Origin: Caulochytrium protostelioides
Taxonomy: Eukaryota; Chytridiomycota; Caulochytriomycetes; Caulochytriales; Caulochytriaceae
Length of the DNA stretch: 64,000 nt
Direction of reading: 5' to 3'
NCBI GenBank assembly: GCA_003615045.1
Contig: ML014129.1
Coordinates: 118,181 to 182,180 of the forward strand
The notes beneath the pieces were generated by a model, which saw nothing but the letters and a program-made list of their open reading frames with translations, was not told where the DNA came from and did no database searches. Each line of letters opens with the position of its first letter. Position 1 is the first letter of the stretch. Below, in pieces: positions 1 through 11,396 of the stretch. A program made the translations under genes and the position numbers.

Positions 1-1229
1 CGTGAGTCTGTTTCGTCGATGTTTGGCTCTGGGGTCAGGGCGAAGCGAGCATGAGAGACCCGCTCGTCGTTGGCTGTGCGGTGGTCTACTCGGATGCGCC
101 AGCATCGTGTGGGCATGCGCCTACGACATCGCCGGATGCATGCGCCTCGTGATGCCGTCCCACTCACCTGCTGTTTCTTTGATCTTGTCCAGCGCTGACC
201 AACACCAAGACGAAGCCTGAGGACTTCGCTTGGGACCAGTCGTTGAGCGGCGCGACGGTCGGCCAGACCTTCTACATTGTGCTGGACAACGGCGATCTGG
301 CCCTGATCCAGTTCGTGTACACGACGATTTCGTGGGCGCAGTGGCAGGTGAACTGCCGCTACTACGACAAGAATGGCACGAAAGGCGAAGTCGCGTCGAC
401 GCTGAGCGGCAGCGCGCTCACCGTCTCGCCCGACAAGCAGAGCGTCCAGAGCAAGGACGCGAGCATCCTCCGCGGCCCGGATGGCTCCTTCAACATCCAC
501 CTCCACCAGGGCGACATCAAGCTGGACGTGCGTATCGACGGCGACGTCGAGAAGTATGCGTACAAGGTCAACTCGGGACGCAAGAACTTCTACGAGTCCG
601 ACCCCACCGCGGGCCACATCCAGGCCTGCTTCATCTCCAAGATGACCTCCTCCGGCCAGATCGCGGTCAAGGGCAAGCCCTACAACGCGGCCGGCCAGGC
701 GATGCTCGTGTGCGCCGTCCAGGCTAAGCCGCAGACCTGCGGGCGCTGGAACTTCATGACGCTCCAGAACGAGAAGGATGCGCTCATGATGTACCAGTTC
801 GAGCTGCCCGACCTCTCGCCCCTTGGCTACCAGTACAGCGTGAAGCGCGAGAACTGGGCGTCCATCGTGCTTGACGGCAAGCAGATCGCTGTCACGGTCG
901 ACAACATCGCGGAGCACCGCGATACCGAGCTCGACAGCTTCTGCGGGTTCCCGGTACCCAAGACGATCTACTACAAGTGGAACGGCACCACGGAGGACGG
1001 CAAGCCCGTCACGGCGGAGCTCTCGGTGCCGCTGACCCACCTCTGCGACAAGATCGACCTGCTGGCCGAGATGCCGTGGATGGTCCGCAAGATCGTCCAG
1101 ACCCTCATCACGGCGCCCTACGTCTACCAGTGGCTTCAGCACGGCAAGGCCACGATCACCGTGGATGGCCAGACTCGCACCATCGAGGGCAACGGCATGT
1201 TCGAGACCTGCTTCATGCAGAATGTGTAA
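1..1229 (+). CDS. SVF1: Survival factor 1 (Svf1) family protein, 5' end outside window
   Basis: Svf1 is a cytosolic/Golgi-associated lipocalin-like protein of fungi tied to sphingolipid transport and survival under oxidative stress (family knowledge). The visible exon runs from 193 to the TAA at 1227-1229. Base 1 is the last base of the preceding exon, and 2-192 is an intron. The exon reads LTNTKTKPEDFAWDQSL and then the conserved block GQTFYIVLDNGDLALIQFVY, typical of the Svf1 N-terminal domain. The second domain is marked by CGRWNFMTLQNEKDALMMYQ, the family's RWNF signature. The frame is open from the acceptor and the only initiator within it would be a TTG at 243, so translation must begin upstream of the window. 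About 345 residues are visible of a usual 380-400. It converges on SEC24, with 266 bases between the stops. T-rich sequence at 1251-1264 follows the stop. Confidence 0.85.
2..192 (+). other. Spliceosomal intron of SVF1
   Basis: The window opens with one exon base followed by GTGAGT at 2-7, a consensus 5' splice site. A pyrimidine-rich run with TTTCTTT precedes the CAG acceptor that ends at 192, and a CTCAC branch-point-like motif lies about 20 bases upstream of it. The Svf1 reading frame is continuous from 193 onward. It needs one base from the upstream exon to complete its first codon, and exactly one base is present. Confidence 0.75.
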
Positions 1230-1495
1230 AAACGGCTCTTGTTGTCTTAATACCTTTTTTTTTCCTTTCGTCTACTGCGCTCCTCTGGCGCGTGCGCGCA
1301 CTTCTGGCCTTATATCTGTCTCCTGGCACGAGGCGTTCTGCATCAGCTCACGTGACCCTCTCGTTTTTTTTTCTCTCACCGCTCGATCGCGCCGCACCTC
1401 TAGTTTGAATGGGATTGAAAAGAGAAAATGACGCGACTCAGCGAAAGACAAGCGTTCCACGCGCCTCCGTTGGGTGCCTGTTGGGGGTACCACAA

Positions 1496-4400
1496 TCAGC
1501 CCGAGCTATACTTGGCGAGACCTTCGCGGATCTGGTTGAGGAACTGCGGGTAACTCGGCATCTTTTCGTAGCGGTCCTCGACGAGATGGCTGAGGAACCA
1601 GGTCTTGAGGCTCGGGTCGCCGTCTTCGCGCACGATGTACAGGTGCGGCCAAAGCGTCATCTGGCGCATGCGGTCGGCGCGAATCTGGGCGATCAGGTCG
1701 CGCACCACGCGACCGAGCGGCGGCGTCTGCGCGCTGGTTGGCGAGAGCGAGGCTTTGCCGACCTGAACTTGGTCGACCGAGGGACGGTCGAAGAGGGCAT
1801 GCACGGTCGCCGGCGGCACGGCCGATCCCACCCAGAGGAAGAGCTCGACGCCGTTGTCGAGCAGGAACACGCCCTGGCGGTCTAAGCGCTCGGAGGAGAG
1901 GTTGAGTTGCTTGGGCATCGGCAGGCGGCCCAGGGCATCTTTGGCCATCGGGGGCTGTGCGTCAGCATCGAGCACGGTGTGCAGCGCGTAGAACTGCGGA
2001 TGGATCGCCATGGCGATCATGTCCGCTGGGAAGACGTAGAGCAAGGCCATCCAGTAGCTCCGCAGGTCCGAGGGAATCGTGGCCGTGTCGCGGAATGCAT
2101 TCATCTTGAGCAGGCCGAGGCACAGCAGCGGCAGGAGGCGCAGGTTGGCCGGGGTCAGGAGCTGGCCCGCCTGGCCAGAGCTCGTCATGGACTGCTTGTA
2201 GGCGCCGAGGATGTCGATGAGCTTGTGCTGGATAGCGTCGCGCGCGTCCTCGATCTTGGATGTGAGCGTGCGGTCGACGCCCTTCTTGGCAAGCAGGCTC
2301 GCGATGGCGACCTGGTCAGCGCTCGTGAACACGTCCGCAATGCTCGTCGTGACGTTGAGCGCGAGCGTCAGCACGCGGATGCGGCGCTCGCCGTTGCTGC
2401 TCGTGTGCAGAACGGCCGTCTGGAAGCAAACGAGCGGCGACACGATGGTTTCGGTGAGCTGGCACTCGACAGCGTATGCGTTGTCGGTTGACACGTTCGG
2501 CAGCGACAGCAGATCCGTCGACCGCAGGAAAAAGTTGCCGTGGAACGCGGTCATCTTGACGCCGCGCGACGCGCGGATCCGCAGCACCGCCTCGAGACCG
2601 AGCGCGCGGCCGAGGAAGTGAGACAGTTCGGTCGTGAACTTGACGGAGTCTTCGGGCCGCTTCGCGTTAAACGCCTTGTAGTAGTACGTCGCGCCGGCCG
2701 TGAACTTGGCACACCCGTTGAGCGTCGCGATATCGGCATAGTCGTTGCTGAAGAGGAACATGTCCACCGAGACCTGACTCGGTGAGCACGTGACCGCAAG
2801 GTTCTTGTAGAACGCGGTCTGTGGGTGCAGCAGGGTCGTTTCCTTGTTAGTGCCCAGCAGCGACACGTCTTCTCGCATCTTGAGCGACCCCTCGCCTGTG
2901 TTGGGCAAGCTGTTGCTCAGCACGATGATCTTGCCGCCGATGGGGCTGATCAGCTTGCGGGCCGCGGTCAGCCCCGTGCCCAGGCAATGGCCCGGATCCG
3001 TGTTGTGCTTGAACATCTCAGGCAGCTTGCCGAGCAGCGACTGAACCTGGCTCATCGACTCGGTGAGGGACACAAGCAAATCATACGGCTGCGGCAAAAA
3101 CGGGTCCGCGTGGTCACTCATCACGAGCATCTGCGGCTCGTTCAGCACCGACGACAAGTTGTAGAACTGCAAGTTGCTGTCGAACGTGATGATCGCAATC
3201 TTGGTGCGGTCCTCGGTATTGGGGATCGACTGCAGGCTGGACAGGATCGCCTTCGATGCCGCCGCGACCATCCCGGACTGAATCGCATTGAAGCTCACAT
3301 CGATCAGGAACAGCATCACGACGGGCTGCGGCGGACGGACCATGTACTCCTGGGGCGCGACGAACTCGACGACGGCGTGCGTCAGCTCCGGGCGCTGCAT
3401 ACGGTCGACGTTCTGGCGCGTGTCCGGGTTCCAGTCAAAGAACGAGGGGACGTCGTTCGTCAAAAAGCAGAGATTACACTTCCAACGGTGGCCCTGCTCA
3501 ATAAAAGTGACCCACGGGTTGATGTACGTGCGGCAGCGGCGGCACCGCACGACCTGCGGCGCGTTGATCACCGGCACCTCTTCTTCGCCAGGCAGCAGCT
3601 GGCGATACGGCTTCACGAGCAAGCCGAAGGGGATCCGCGATTTGTTGAGCACCTGCTGGGTCGTCGGCACCGAGTTGATCGTGCTGCGTTTCCAGACAGG
3701 CGCGCAGTTGGACGTAGGGCTCTGCGACGCCGAACGGCTGCTGGGCAGCGTCTTCTCAATCACGCTCGTCGACGCTTCGAAATCGATTGTCTGTGGCCCG
3801 CTCAGCAGGTTCACGTGCTGGTGGAGCGACTGCGGCGCCGCCAAACTGCCCTGGCTGCCGTAGTAGCTCCCGGCGCCCGCAGGACTACCTGCCAAGCTCG
3901 TTTGCGAGAACTGCTGCGTGAGCTGGGGCATGCCGTACGCCGGCTGACTCGGCTGGCCTGGCTGACCCGGCTGGCCGGGCTGACCGGACTGACCCATAAG
4001 GTTGGCGCCCGAGGCAGCACGATTGCCCGTGCCGAACGTCGGCACGACGCCAGGTGCCGAGAAGGTGGGCACCGCCGCCGGCTGGAACATTTGATGCTGC
4101 GGCTGCTGCGGAAAACCGGGCTGCGGCGGCTGCATGTTGGACGTCGCTGGGAAGCCGGGCTGGCTGAATGACGGCACGGTCGCACCGCCCACATAGCCAG
4201 ACGAAGGCGGCGGCGGCTGGTGTTGTTGGTGCTGCTGCTGGCCATATTGCTGCTGGTGCTGCGACTGCTGGCCATACTGCGGCGGTTGCCGCTGATGCTG
4301 GGGCTGCTGCTGATGCTGTGGTGGCAGTTGGTGATGTTGCTGCGGCGTGTTGGGCGTCACCGGATGGCCGTCAAAGGGATCGACCATCGCCGGGCCGCGG

Positions 4401-5864
4401 GGCTGCATGGGCGGCATGTTCGGCTGCGGGTAGCGGTGGGTTTTACCCTGAACATGCTGCACGGGCGGAGTACCGACGGTCGGCGGGATCGGCGCGTTCG
4501 CGACCGAAGCGAGCTGCGGCACCTGCGGCGGACGATATGGCGCCGGCGCCTGCGTCGACGGCGCGCCCATGGGCATGGCCGGTTGCGTCTGAGGCGGACC
4601 CCGCGGCATGCCGGCCGAGGCGATGGCGCTGGGCGCCCCGGGCGGGGCCTGGGGCGAGGGCCCGCTGCCGACGGGCTGCGTGGTCATGAGGGGCGGCGGA
4701 CCGGGGGCCAGGGTGGCCGCGGGCGCGGTTGGCGTGGCACCCATCGGACGGATGCGCATCTGGTCCTGCAGCGTCGACAGCGGCACATTGGAGCTCGGTG
4801 ATGACATGGCCACCGACGCGGGCGATGCCGTCGCCGCGTTCGTGTGCAGCGTCGCGGTGTTCACCACTAATGTGGGCATGCAATGGGACGGGACCAACCA
4901 AACAATGAGGTGAGGATCCCGATATGGCGCGATGGAAGACTATTAGAACAATTGACGCGGTGTTTCACTTACTGGGACGCGACATGCCGACCGAGGCGGC
5001 CGAGGCGGGCGGCGGGTGCATAGAGCTCGGAGGCATCGAACTCGGCAGGAGGCCTGAGCCTGGCGCACCCATGGGCGGACCCGTGGGCGGCTGCGATGTG
5101 GGCTGCGATGTGGGCTGCGGGGGCGATGTCATGGACACTGATGATGGTGGGCGCGGCATCGCGGATGGCGGACGATACGGCGGCTGGCCGGGTTGGCCGG
5201 GCTGGCCGGGCTGGCCGGGCTGGCCGGGCTGGCCGGGCTGGCCGGGCTGGCCGGACTGGCCGGGCTGGCCGGACTGACCAGGCATGCCCGGTATGCCCGA
5301 CTGAGCAGGGGGGCCCGGCATGCTCGGCATACCAGGCTGGCTAGGCTGCGTGGGCGCCGCAGCGCTCACGGGACGCGGGGGCTGCGATCCCATTGGCATC
5401 GGCGGCCGCGGTATGCCGGGGCCCAGCGGCATCATGCCCTGCGACGACGGCGGCCGCGGCATGCCTTGGCCCGGCGGCGCACCAGGGCCGGCGCCGGGCG
5501 GTCGAACGTTCATGGGCGGCCGCGGCATACCCTGCCCGGGCGGCGGCATGCCCGGACCCCCAGCTGAGGGCGGCCGCGACATGCCTTGGAGCTGCGGGGT
5601 ACCGACCATACTCGCGGGCGGCATCCCTGGCATCCACGGACGCGGCTGCTGCTGCGGCTGCGGCGGCGGCTGCGACTGCTGCGGCTGCGATTGCTGCGGC
5701 TGCTGCGGCTGCTGCGGCTGCTGCTGCTGCGACTGCGAGAGGAACGGCGGAGCATGTGATCCCAGGGGTCCCGTAGGCGCGCCGGGATAGCTGCGCGGCG
5801 GCGGCGGCCCGCCTCCCTGGCCGGGAGGAGGCGGATACCCATTCGACGGCGGCGGTGTCGCCAT
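1496..5864 (-). CDS. SEC24: Sec24, COPII coat cargo-adaptor subunit (two exons)
   Basis: Sec24 pairs with Sec23 on the ER membrane, binds cargo export signals and forms the inner COPII coat. Exon 1 is 5864-4973 and exon 2 is 4866-1496, giving about 1420 residues. Residues 1-700 are Pro/Gln/Gly-rich low complexity, with polyglutamine near 43-75 and PGQ repeats near 190-227. A CxxC..CxxC zinc finger lies near 733-760 (VRCRRCRTY then WKCNLC). The vWA-like trunk, beta-sandwich and helical domains follow. A gelsolin-like domain begins near 1285 (FLLDNGVELFLWVG). The ATG at 5864 is the first in a long open frame and continues into Sec24-type proline-rich sequence. The N-terminal extension makes it well above the usual 900-1100 residues. 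The promoter region is shared with the divergent LRR/IQ gene. Confidence 0.93.
4867..4972 (-). other. Intron of SEC24, 106 nt, phase 1
   Basis: On the minus strand the donor GTAAGT lies at 4972-4967 and the acceptor TTAG ends at 4867. Exon 1 ends with one base of a split codon (A) and exon 2 supplies TG, rebuilding an ATG (Met) codon. The frame then continues as VNTATLHTNAAT. Reading through without splicing gives a stop within two codons (SRPSK, stop). The junction and its phase therefore agree independently. Confidence 0.85.
5182..5275 (+). repeat. 9-bp coding minisatellite, about 10 copies
   Basis: The unit GGCTGGCCG repeats nearly perfectly about ten times, with single T and A variants. 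In the SEC24 frame (minus strand) it encodes Pro-Gly-Gln repeats in the disordered N-terminal region. A shorter relative of the same repeat occurs in exon 2 near 3955-3990. The unit length keeps the frame, so copy number can vary without frameshift. Confidence 0.9.
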
Positions 5865-7416
5865 GGTGGTCGTCGTCGCGGCGTCAAATAAAGCGTCAGA
5901 TGCTGTGGATGGGCGTGCGCGCGCGTCGAGTGAAGTCGGGAGGAGGGCGGCGATAGCGACGAGGGGAGGCAGCGAAGGCGCGAAGCAGAACGATCGATCA
6001 CGCGATCGATCACAGGGAAAGGGAAAGCACGCGACAGACTCGCGCGAATCAATGAATCGTATCAGGATCCGCGTGCCGCGACCAGCGTGGAAAAGAAATG
6101 GTCTTCGTCAAGCGACGACGGGACCCGCAAGGCCACGGTGGCACTTGTCGCTGCACCGGCGATGGGATGGGCCAATCGGGAAAATAGGCGCGCAGACACC
6201 GGGACGGCACGCTATCGACACGATGAAAGAGGGGAACCGCGGGAGGGCTCGCGCGTATGCCGCAGGTCAACACGTGGTCCGTGGGGAGACCCGACCTCGT
6301 GGTAGCAGCAGCAGCAGCGATGCTCGTGACATCGCTTGTCAAAAGCCGACGCGTCGATAAAGCGAGTTCACCCCAAATCGGAACAAAAGATGACGGCCGA
6401 GAAGGGAGGAAGGGGGAGGGAGCACGGCAAAGCAAGGCCAGGCGAAGGGGGGCACATGCCGTGGACGCGACGCGCAGCAGCCGTCGACTCAGGGCCGCCC
6501 CCGGGAAGCCAAAAAAAAAATGAAAATTCGCCACACGAATGAACCGGCACGCTCAAGAGGCAAACGACCGTGATCTGGCGTCAAGCCAGCAGCCGAGGTA
6601 TTCTCAGTATCCTCAGATCGCTGGTGGTATCCTATCTCTGACGCGGCCGGTCGAGATCGGCGCTAGGATGATCATCGCCCTGGCATTTCAGAACTGCGAC
6701 ATCTTCCTCGGGGCCAGTCCCCCTTGAACAAAGCACAATGACGTCGACGACCAGATCATCTTGGTCGGCGACATCGGCAGGTCGCGGTACGTTCCGTCAT
6801 GCGGAATTACGGGACAGTGTCGAGCGCACACGTGGCAATCGCGGCGGAACGGGCCCGACGAGGGTGCTTTGTTGATACTGTGGCTCACGCCTGGGCCGTC
6901 GCGCATTCGGTCACGAATGGATCGCCTGTGCGGCTGCGCCACGCGAGCAAGCGGATCTTTCCCATCATCGTAAAAGAGCGGGATTCTCCAGAAGGATCGG
7001 CGGGCCTTGAAAGCATATGTGGCGGATCAGCACGAGACGACGACAACGGGAGCACTGGGTCACTGGGCATGGTGGGCGGCGGGACGAGCGACCGTCGGTG
7101 GCGAGTGGAAGCGTCGCATCGCCGACTCCCGATGCCCGGTCTGTGTCGGCCAATCATGCGTCGACATGATGTCAATAATCCCCACCGCACGAATTCATAT
7201 TCAGAGTCATAAGGTCAAGGATCGGTCGTCATCGATCGGAGACGGGGGTACCACGGACAAGGGTAAAGGAAACGGTGCTTGTGGAACGTGAGCTCTCAAG
7301 TAACTCCTTCCAGCTTTCTCCTCGCCATCCACGTTTCAATCCTGACTTCTGGAGCTTCGGCCTCCTGTCATGGTGCCCCCTCTGCTGACGGCCTGACGCG
7401 CGGCCCAGCATGCACC
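5865..7416. other. Intergenic, divergent promoter region of SEC24 and the LRR/IQ gene
   Basis: 1.55 kb between two start codons that point away from each other. It contains nested ATCGATC/CGATCG palindromic words near 5993-6012 and an A-run at 6510-6519. I see no tRNA, no consensus TATA box and no convincing coding exon. Short open frames on both strands lack the strong G/C third-position bias of the flanking genes. Confidence 0.6.
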
Positions 7417-10400
7417 ATGCACGTGGTCGACTCCCCACGTGCCTCATCGCTGACTCGTGCTTCCGGCAAGACCACGCCCGCCGCGGCCGATCCTGACGCG
7501 ACGTCGCTGCCCGTCCATGCCGACCATACTCGGGCCATAGCCTCCGTGACGGACGCATCATCGTGGTGCCGCCCCGGCAACGCGGCGCCCGTCGCGCCAT
7601 ATGGCTGGCATATCGATGGCGATGATGACGATGAGGGCGACGAACCCCTGACCGAAGCGCTGATCGATGCCCTGGTCGATGAAGAACTCCGCGCGTATGG
7701 CAAGAATGGCACCGCTTCGGCGGCGTTAACGCCGGTGGCTGATGCGGCGGCGTCATTGGCGCCATGGAGACTCGGTGCCGTCGACGAGGGCGCGTCATGG
7801 TCGATTCCCGACACGACGCCAGTCACGGCGTCATCGCTCTGGCAAGAGCTGCTGACCTGCACGCAAGGGATCGGCACCGCGCTACCGCACCATGTGCCAC
7901 GTGATGGGGATTATGGCGACGACGACAGCAGCGGCGACGGCAACGATCATGCTCGACATGATGGCGGCGATGGTGGCCAAGCCAACCCGACCATTCACAC
8001 CCGTCAGGCGATTAGCGCGCCCACAGCGGCTTTTCTAGGCAGTGACCATCATGATGGGGACGACACTATTGACCAGGCGGTTCGAGCTTCGCAAGTGGAG
8101 ACTGCCACGGCGATCACCCCAAGGCATGGCATTGTCACCCCGACAGATATCGATGTCGATCTCGATATGGAGGATGACAGCGAACTGGCGGCGGGTGCCC
8201 TGGCAGAGCAGGACGCGGCGTGGCAGCAGCGCGCCACGTGGTGGGACACGTGTGTGCAGCAGGAAGAACAGCAGCTGCTGGCGCTGTGTCCCGCCGGCGT
8301 GCCGGCGCCCATGCCCGGGACCCCGTCCCATCTGTTTGCGGAGCGGACACCGGCCGCCTCGTCCGGCATGAGCCTTCTCGTGCGCGACGCTCTCGCGGCC
8401 CGGCAGGACGACGACGATGGCGACGACGCGGGTGCACACATTCTGGACGACGCCATTGCGGCCGCTGAGGCGTACAACGCGACACTGGAGTCCAATATCG
8501 CTGACGCGGCAGCAGCAGCGCAGACGACCGCCGCTCAGCGCGACGCGACGGCGCGCGAGCAGGCCGAGCTCACGGAGACACAAGCGGCGCTCGAGCGTGA
8601 GATTGCGGCGCTCGAGCGCGATCGATTAGCCGAGCTGGCGCGCGCCACGACACTGCTCGCCGATGGCGCTCACGCCCTCGCGGCCGCCTCGACCGCGCTG
8701 TCGCCGCTCGATGGCGCGTCGGCTCTGGATGAGGGCCGCGACGGCGCGATGCATGCGGCGCTTGTCCGCATGTTCCATGCGACGGCGGACGAGCTGGCGC
8801 GCGAGCGCGATTTGCAGGGCACTATCGACGTGCTGGACCGCCAGCGGTCGGTGCTCGCCGCAGGTGTGGCGCAGAAGCAAGCGACCCTGGTGGCGTTGGA
8901 AAGCCAAGTGGCATCCGATTATGCGGCCTTCACGGCCGCGGCAACCACGAACGGCACGGCGCTCGTCGTGCTTGGCGAAGGTCCGACGGTGACTTATCTC
9001 CCCGACCTGCCGCCGGAGCTGACATCGATCTCGCTCGACAGGATCGGGATGCAGATGCTGCCGCTCTCGTGGCGGCAAGCGACTTTCGCAGGCCTGTTGA
9101 CGTCGCTGACCCTGACGAATCAGGAACTCCGTCAGGTCCAGCTGGATTTCTTGCCCATGCTGACCGAGCTGGATGTCTCGGGCAATGCCGGGTTCCAGCC
9201 GCACCAGTGCACGTTCCCGCCGCGGCTGATGCGGCTCGCGCTGCGCCACACCGGTCTGACGAACCACGCGTTCGCGCAGCTCCTGACTCTGCCGCTTCAG
9301 CTGGAGGCGCTGGATGTGCGCCACAACGCCATCAACCACTACAACGCCACGTTCCCTCTGCATCAGCTCCACACGGCCCGCATCGACTTGCGCGAGAACC
9401 AGCTCACGTTCGCCGCCGAGCTCTGGTCGCGCGCCATGTTTGACGACTGTCTGCTGAGCCATCCGCGCGCCCTGGATACTAGTATCGTCGCGTTGTCGCC
9501 GTCGTCACCGTCGCCGTCGGCAGCGGGCGCAGCGCCCCGTCGCTTGTGGCATGCGTGGCGCCTGGAAACGGCGTTTTGGCAGGCCCAGCGCGCCGCTGTC
9601 GGCAACCGGCTGGATATCGCATGGGCGCAGGGGATCCGCACGCGCGAGCGCCAGCTCCGTCAGTGCATGTTGCCGCTCGCTGGAGCGGTGGTCGCTCGCT
9701 ACGTACGGAGCCAACAGGCCGTCCAGCAGACAAAGACTCGCCGCGTCCTTGTCGCGTGGCGCCAGTGGCAGCAGCGTTCCGCGCTGCGGCGTCTCGCGCG
9801 GCACGTGGCCGCGCGCCACCTCCAGCGCGCGTGGCGGCGGCGGCGCGCTGAGGTCCAGCGGCAGCATGCGCTGCAGCACCAGATCGACCAGCTCGATGCG
9901 TCGCTCACAGCGCCGGACGAAATGGATGCGCTGCTTTCCGACCTCGGGGCGCTTCAATCCACCTTCGAGGCGCGGCTCTCGGAAGACCAGGCTAACCCGT
10001 ATGCCCACCTGTATGCCCAGTCATCGGCCGACCGGTCGACGCAGTCGCATGCTGCCGCCGATGGGCCCGAGCCCCGCCGGAGCTCGCCCCCCGGGGGCGC
10101 CTGCGTTGAGGACGAAGCCGAGTTTGTCACGCTGCGGCGGCCGGATCGGCGGGACGTGGCCCAGCTCCTCCACGAGTCCCAGGACCTCGCCGTCTCGCCG
10201 TCGCGATCGCGGCCGTCGTCGCCGCGGCTGCCGACGCGGGCGCCGTCGGCTCAGTCCCACGCGCTCAATCTCTTGGCGCCGCTGCCGGGCATTCATGGCT
10301 TCGCCTCGCCGGACCTGAAGGCGGCCGCCGTCGTCGCGCCGCGGCCGCCGCTGTCGCCCACGCCGCGGCCGACGGCGTCGCTCGCGCGTGGGGGGGCCGC

Positions 10401-10953
10401 GAGCCCCGCGCCGTCGGACGCCGGCAGCCGCCGGGCGAGCTCGGTGGTCAGCACGGCATCCCACGTGACGGAGCGACTGCGCGCGATCGCCGCGCGCGGA
10501 GACGACCGCGCCTGGCGCTGTTCCCCGCCGGCGGCCGAGAGTTCGTCCCTCGAGGTTACGTATCAGTGGAAGATGGAGCGGAACACGGTCGTGGCGGTCG
10601 CGCCGCCCCCGCGAGAGAAGGCCAAGGCCAAAAAAGCGGCGTCCACCGCGTCCATGGCGGCATCCGCAGCGGGGGCGGCGGCGGCACCGGCGACGGCGAC
10701 GGTGACGGCGACGGCGCCACGGACCGGGATGCTCGCGCACATCCCCTTTCTGAAGCGCCACTTGCATCAGCATCACGCCAAACCTTCGGCTGCGGCTGCC
10801 ACAGCGACGACCGCAGCGCCCTCGCCCGCGAATGGACCGACGTCCGTGCTGCCGCCCGTCACTGTCGTGCCGGCCGTCACGCCTCGCGCGAAAGAGCGCG
10901 AGTCGCCGCCGCCGCCGACGAGTCCACGGGTCGTCTTGCCCCACCTCTCCTAA
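7417..10953 (+). CDS. Leucine-rich repeat, IQ-motif, coiled-coil protein
   Basis: About 1178 residues; I cannot name it. Residues 1-330 are acidic and low-complexity, with many Asp and Ala. About 338-508 is a predicted coiled coil rich in Glu, Ala, Gln and Leu heptads. About 529-672 holds four or five leucine-rich repeats (LTSLTLTNQELRQVQLDFLP, MLTELDVSGNAGF, LEALDVRHNAI). About 740-820 is basic, with an IQ calmodulin-binding motif, LQRAWRRRRAEVQ. The C-terminal third is Pro/Ser/Ala-rich. The frame opens at a TTG (7279); the ATG at 7417 has a good context (CACC before it) and is preferred. LRR plus IQ plus coiled coil occurs in centrosomal and ciliary proteins such as CEP97, which would suit a flagellated fungus; this role is inference only. 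Confidence 0.72.
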   Translation: MHVVDSPRASSLTRASGKTTPAAADPDATSLPVHADHTRAIASVTDASSWCRPGNAAPVAPYGWHIDGDDDDEGDEPLTEALIDALVDEELRAYGKNGTASAALTPVADAAASLAPWRLGAVDEGASWSIPDTTPVTASSLWQELLTCTQGIGTALPHHVPRDGDYGDDDSSGDGNDHARHDGGDGGQANPTIHTRQAISAPTAAFLGSDHHDGDDTIDQAVRASQVETATAITPRHGIVTPTDIDVDLDMEDDSELAAGALAEQDAAWQQRATWWDTCVQQEEQQLLALCPAGVPAPMPGTPSHLFAERTPAASSGMSLLVRDALAARQDDDDGDDAGAHILDDAIAAAEAYNATLESNIADAAAAAQTTAAQRDATAREQAELTETQAALEREIAALERDRLAELARATTLLADGAHALAAASTALSPLDGASALDEGRDGAMHAALVRMFHATADELARERDLQGTIDVLDRQRSVLAAGVAQKQATLVALESQVASDYAAFTAAATTNGTALVVLGEGPTVTYLPDLPPELTSISLDRIGMQMLPLSWRQATFAGLLTSLTLTNQELRQVQLDFLPMLTELDVSGNAGFQPHQCTFPPRLMRLALRHTGLTNHAFAQLLTLPLQLEALDVRHNAINHYNATFPLHQLHTARIDLRENQLTFAAELWSRAMFDDCLLSHPRALDTSIVALSPSSPSPSAAGAAPRRLWHAWRLETAFWQAQRAAVGNRLDIAWAQGIRTRERQLRQCMLPLAGAVVARYVRSQQAVQQTKTRRVLVAWRQWQQRSALRRLARHVAARHLQRAWRRRRAEVQRQHALQHQIDQLDASLTAPDEMDALLSDLGALQSTFEARLSEDQANPYAHLYAQSSADRSTQSHAAADGPEPRRSSPPGGACVEDEAEFVTLRRPDRRDVAQLLHESQDLAVSPSRSRPSSPRLPTRAPSAQSHALNLLAPLPGIHGFASPDLKAAAVVAPRPPLSPTPRPTASLARGGAASPAPSDAGSRRASSVVSTASHVTERLRAIAARGDDRAWRCSPPAAESSSLEVTYQWKMERNTVVAVAPPPREKAKAKKAASTASMAASAAGAAAAPATATVTATAPRTGMLAHIPFLKRHLHQHHAKPSAAAATATTAAPSPANGPTSVLPPVTVVPAVTPRAKERESPPPPTSPRVVLPHLS

Positions 10954-11396
10954 TCTCCAACCTGTTGGAAAGGCGATCCCTGCCCCTGAGGGGTCGATCG
11001 GCCGGCAAAGAGCGGGGCGGCGGGGATGTGGCGTCGGCGTCGGCGTCAGCGAAACCCGCGCTGTGGCGCGCGTGGGGCGCCGGGGTCGGGCGAGAACACT
11101 GGATGAGCCCAAAGCCCCGCAAAAGGACCGCAGCGGGCCGTGGGCGGGGTAAAGCTCAGACTGCCAGCCGGCTTCAAGGAGGCCCAGTGGCACGGCATCG
11201 CCGGCACTCACACGTTCAGCGAGCCGGGATCATCCGATGGATTGATCGTCACCCCTTTCGTAATTTCTATTTATACCAGCAACCCCGTTGGTTCTGAGTA
11301 TCCCTCGAGCCGCTGTCTACGTGTCCCCTTCGTCGAGCTCCGCTCGTTTCGTTTCCCCGATCCATACCCACGGACGGTTGTGCCGGCGGAGCCAGG
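10954..11396. other. Intergenic, upstream of the CMC2-like gene
   Basis: 443 bases between the LRR/IQ stop and the CMC2-like start, same strand. The first 200 bases are GC-rich, the rest pyrimidine-rich (long C/T stretch at 11302-11362). Apart from a TATA-like box I see no feature. Confidence 0.5.
11268..11275 (+). promoter_or_regulatory. TATA-like box upstream of the CMC2-like gene
   Basis: TATTTATA lies 122 bases before the ATG at 11397, in an otherwise GC-rich setting. A pyrimidine-rich stretch follows it. Position and composition suit a core promoter, but there is no transcript evidence. Confidence 0.35.

Noticed and set aside
2825-4171. 448-codon plus-strand frame
   Set aside because: It is the antisense of SEC24 exon 2, Arg/His-rich, without domain content; Sec24 on the other strand is certain.
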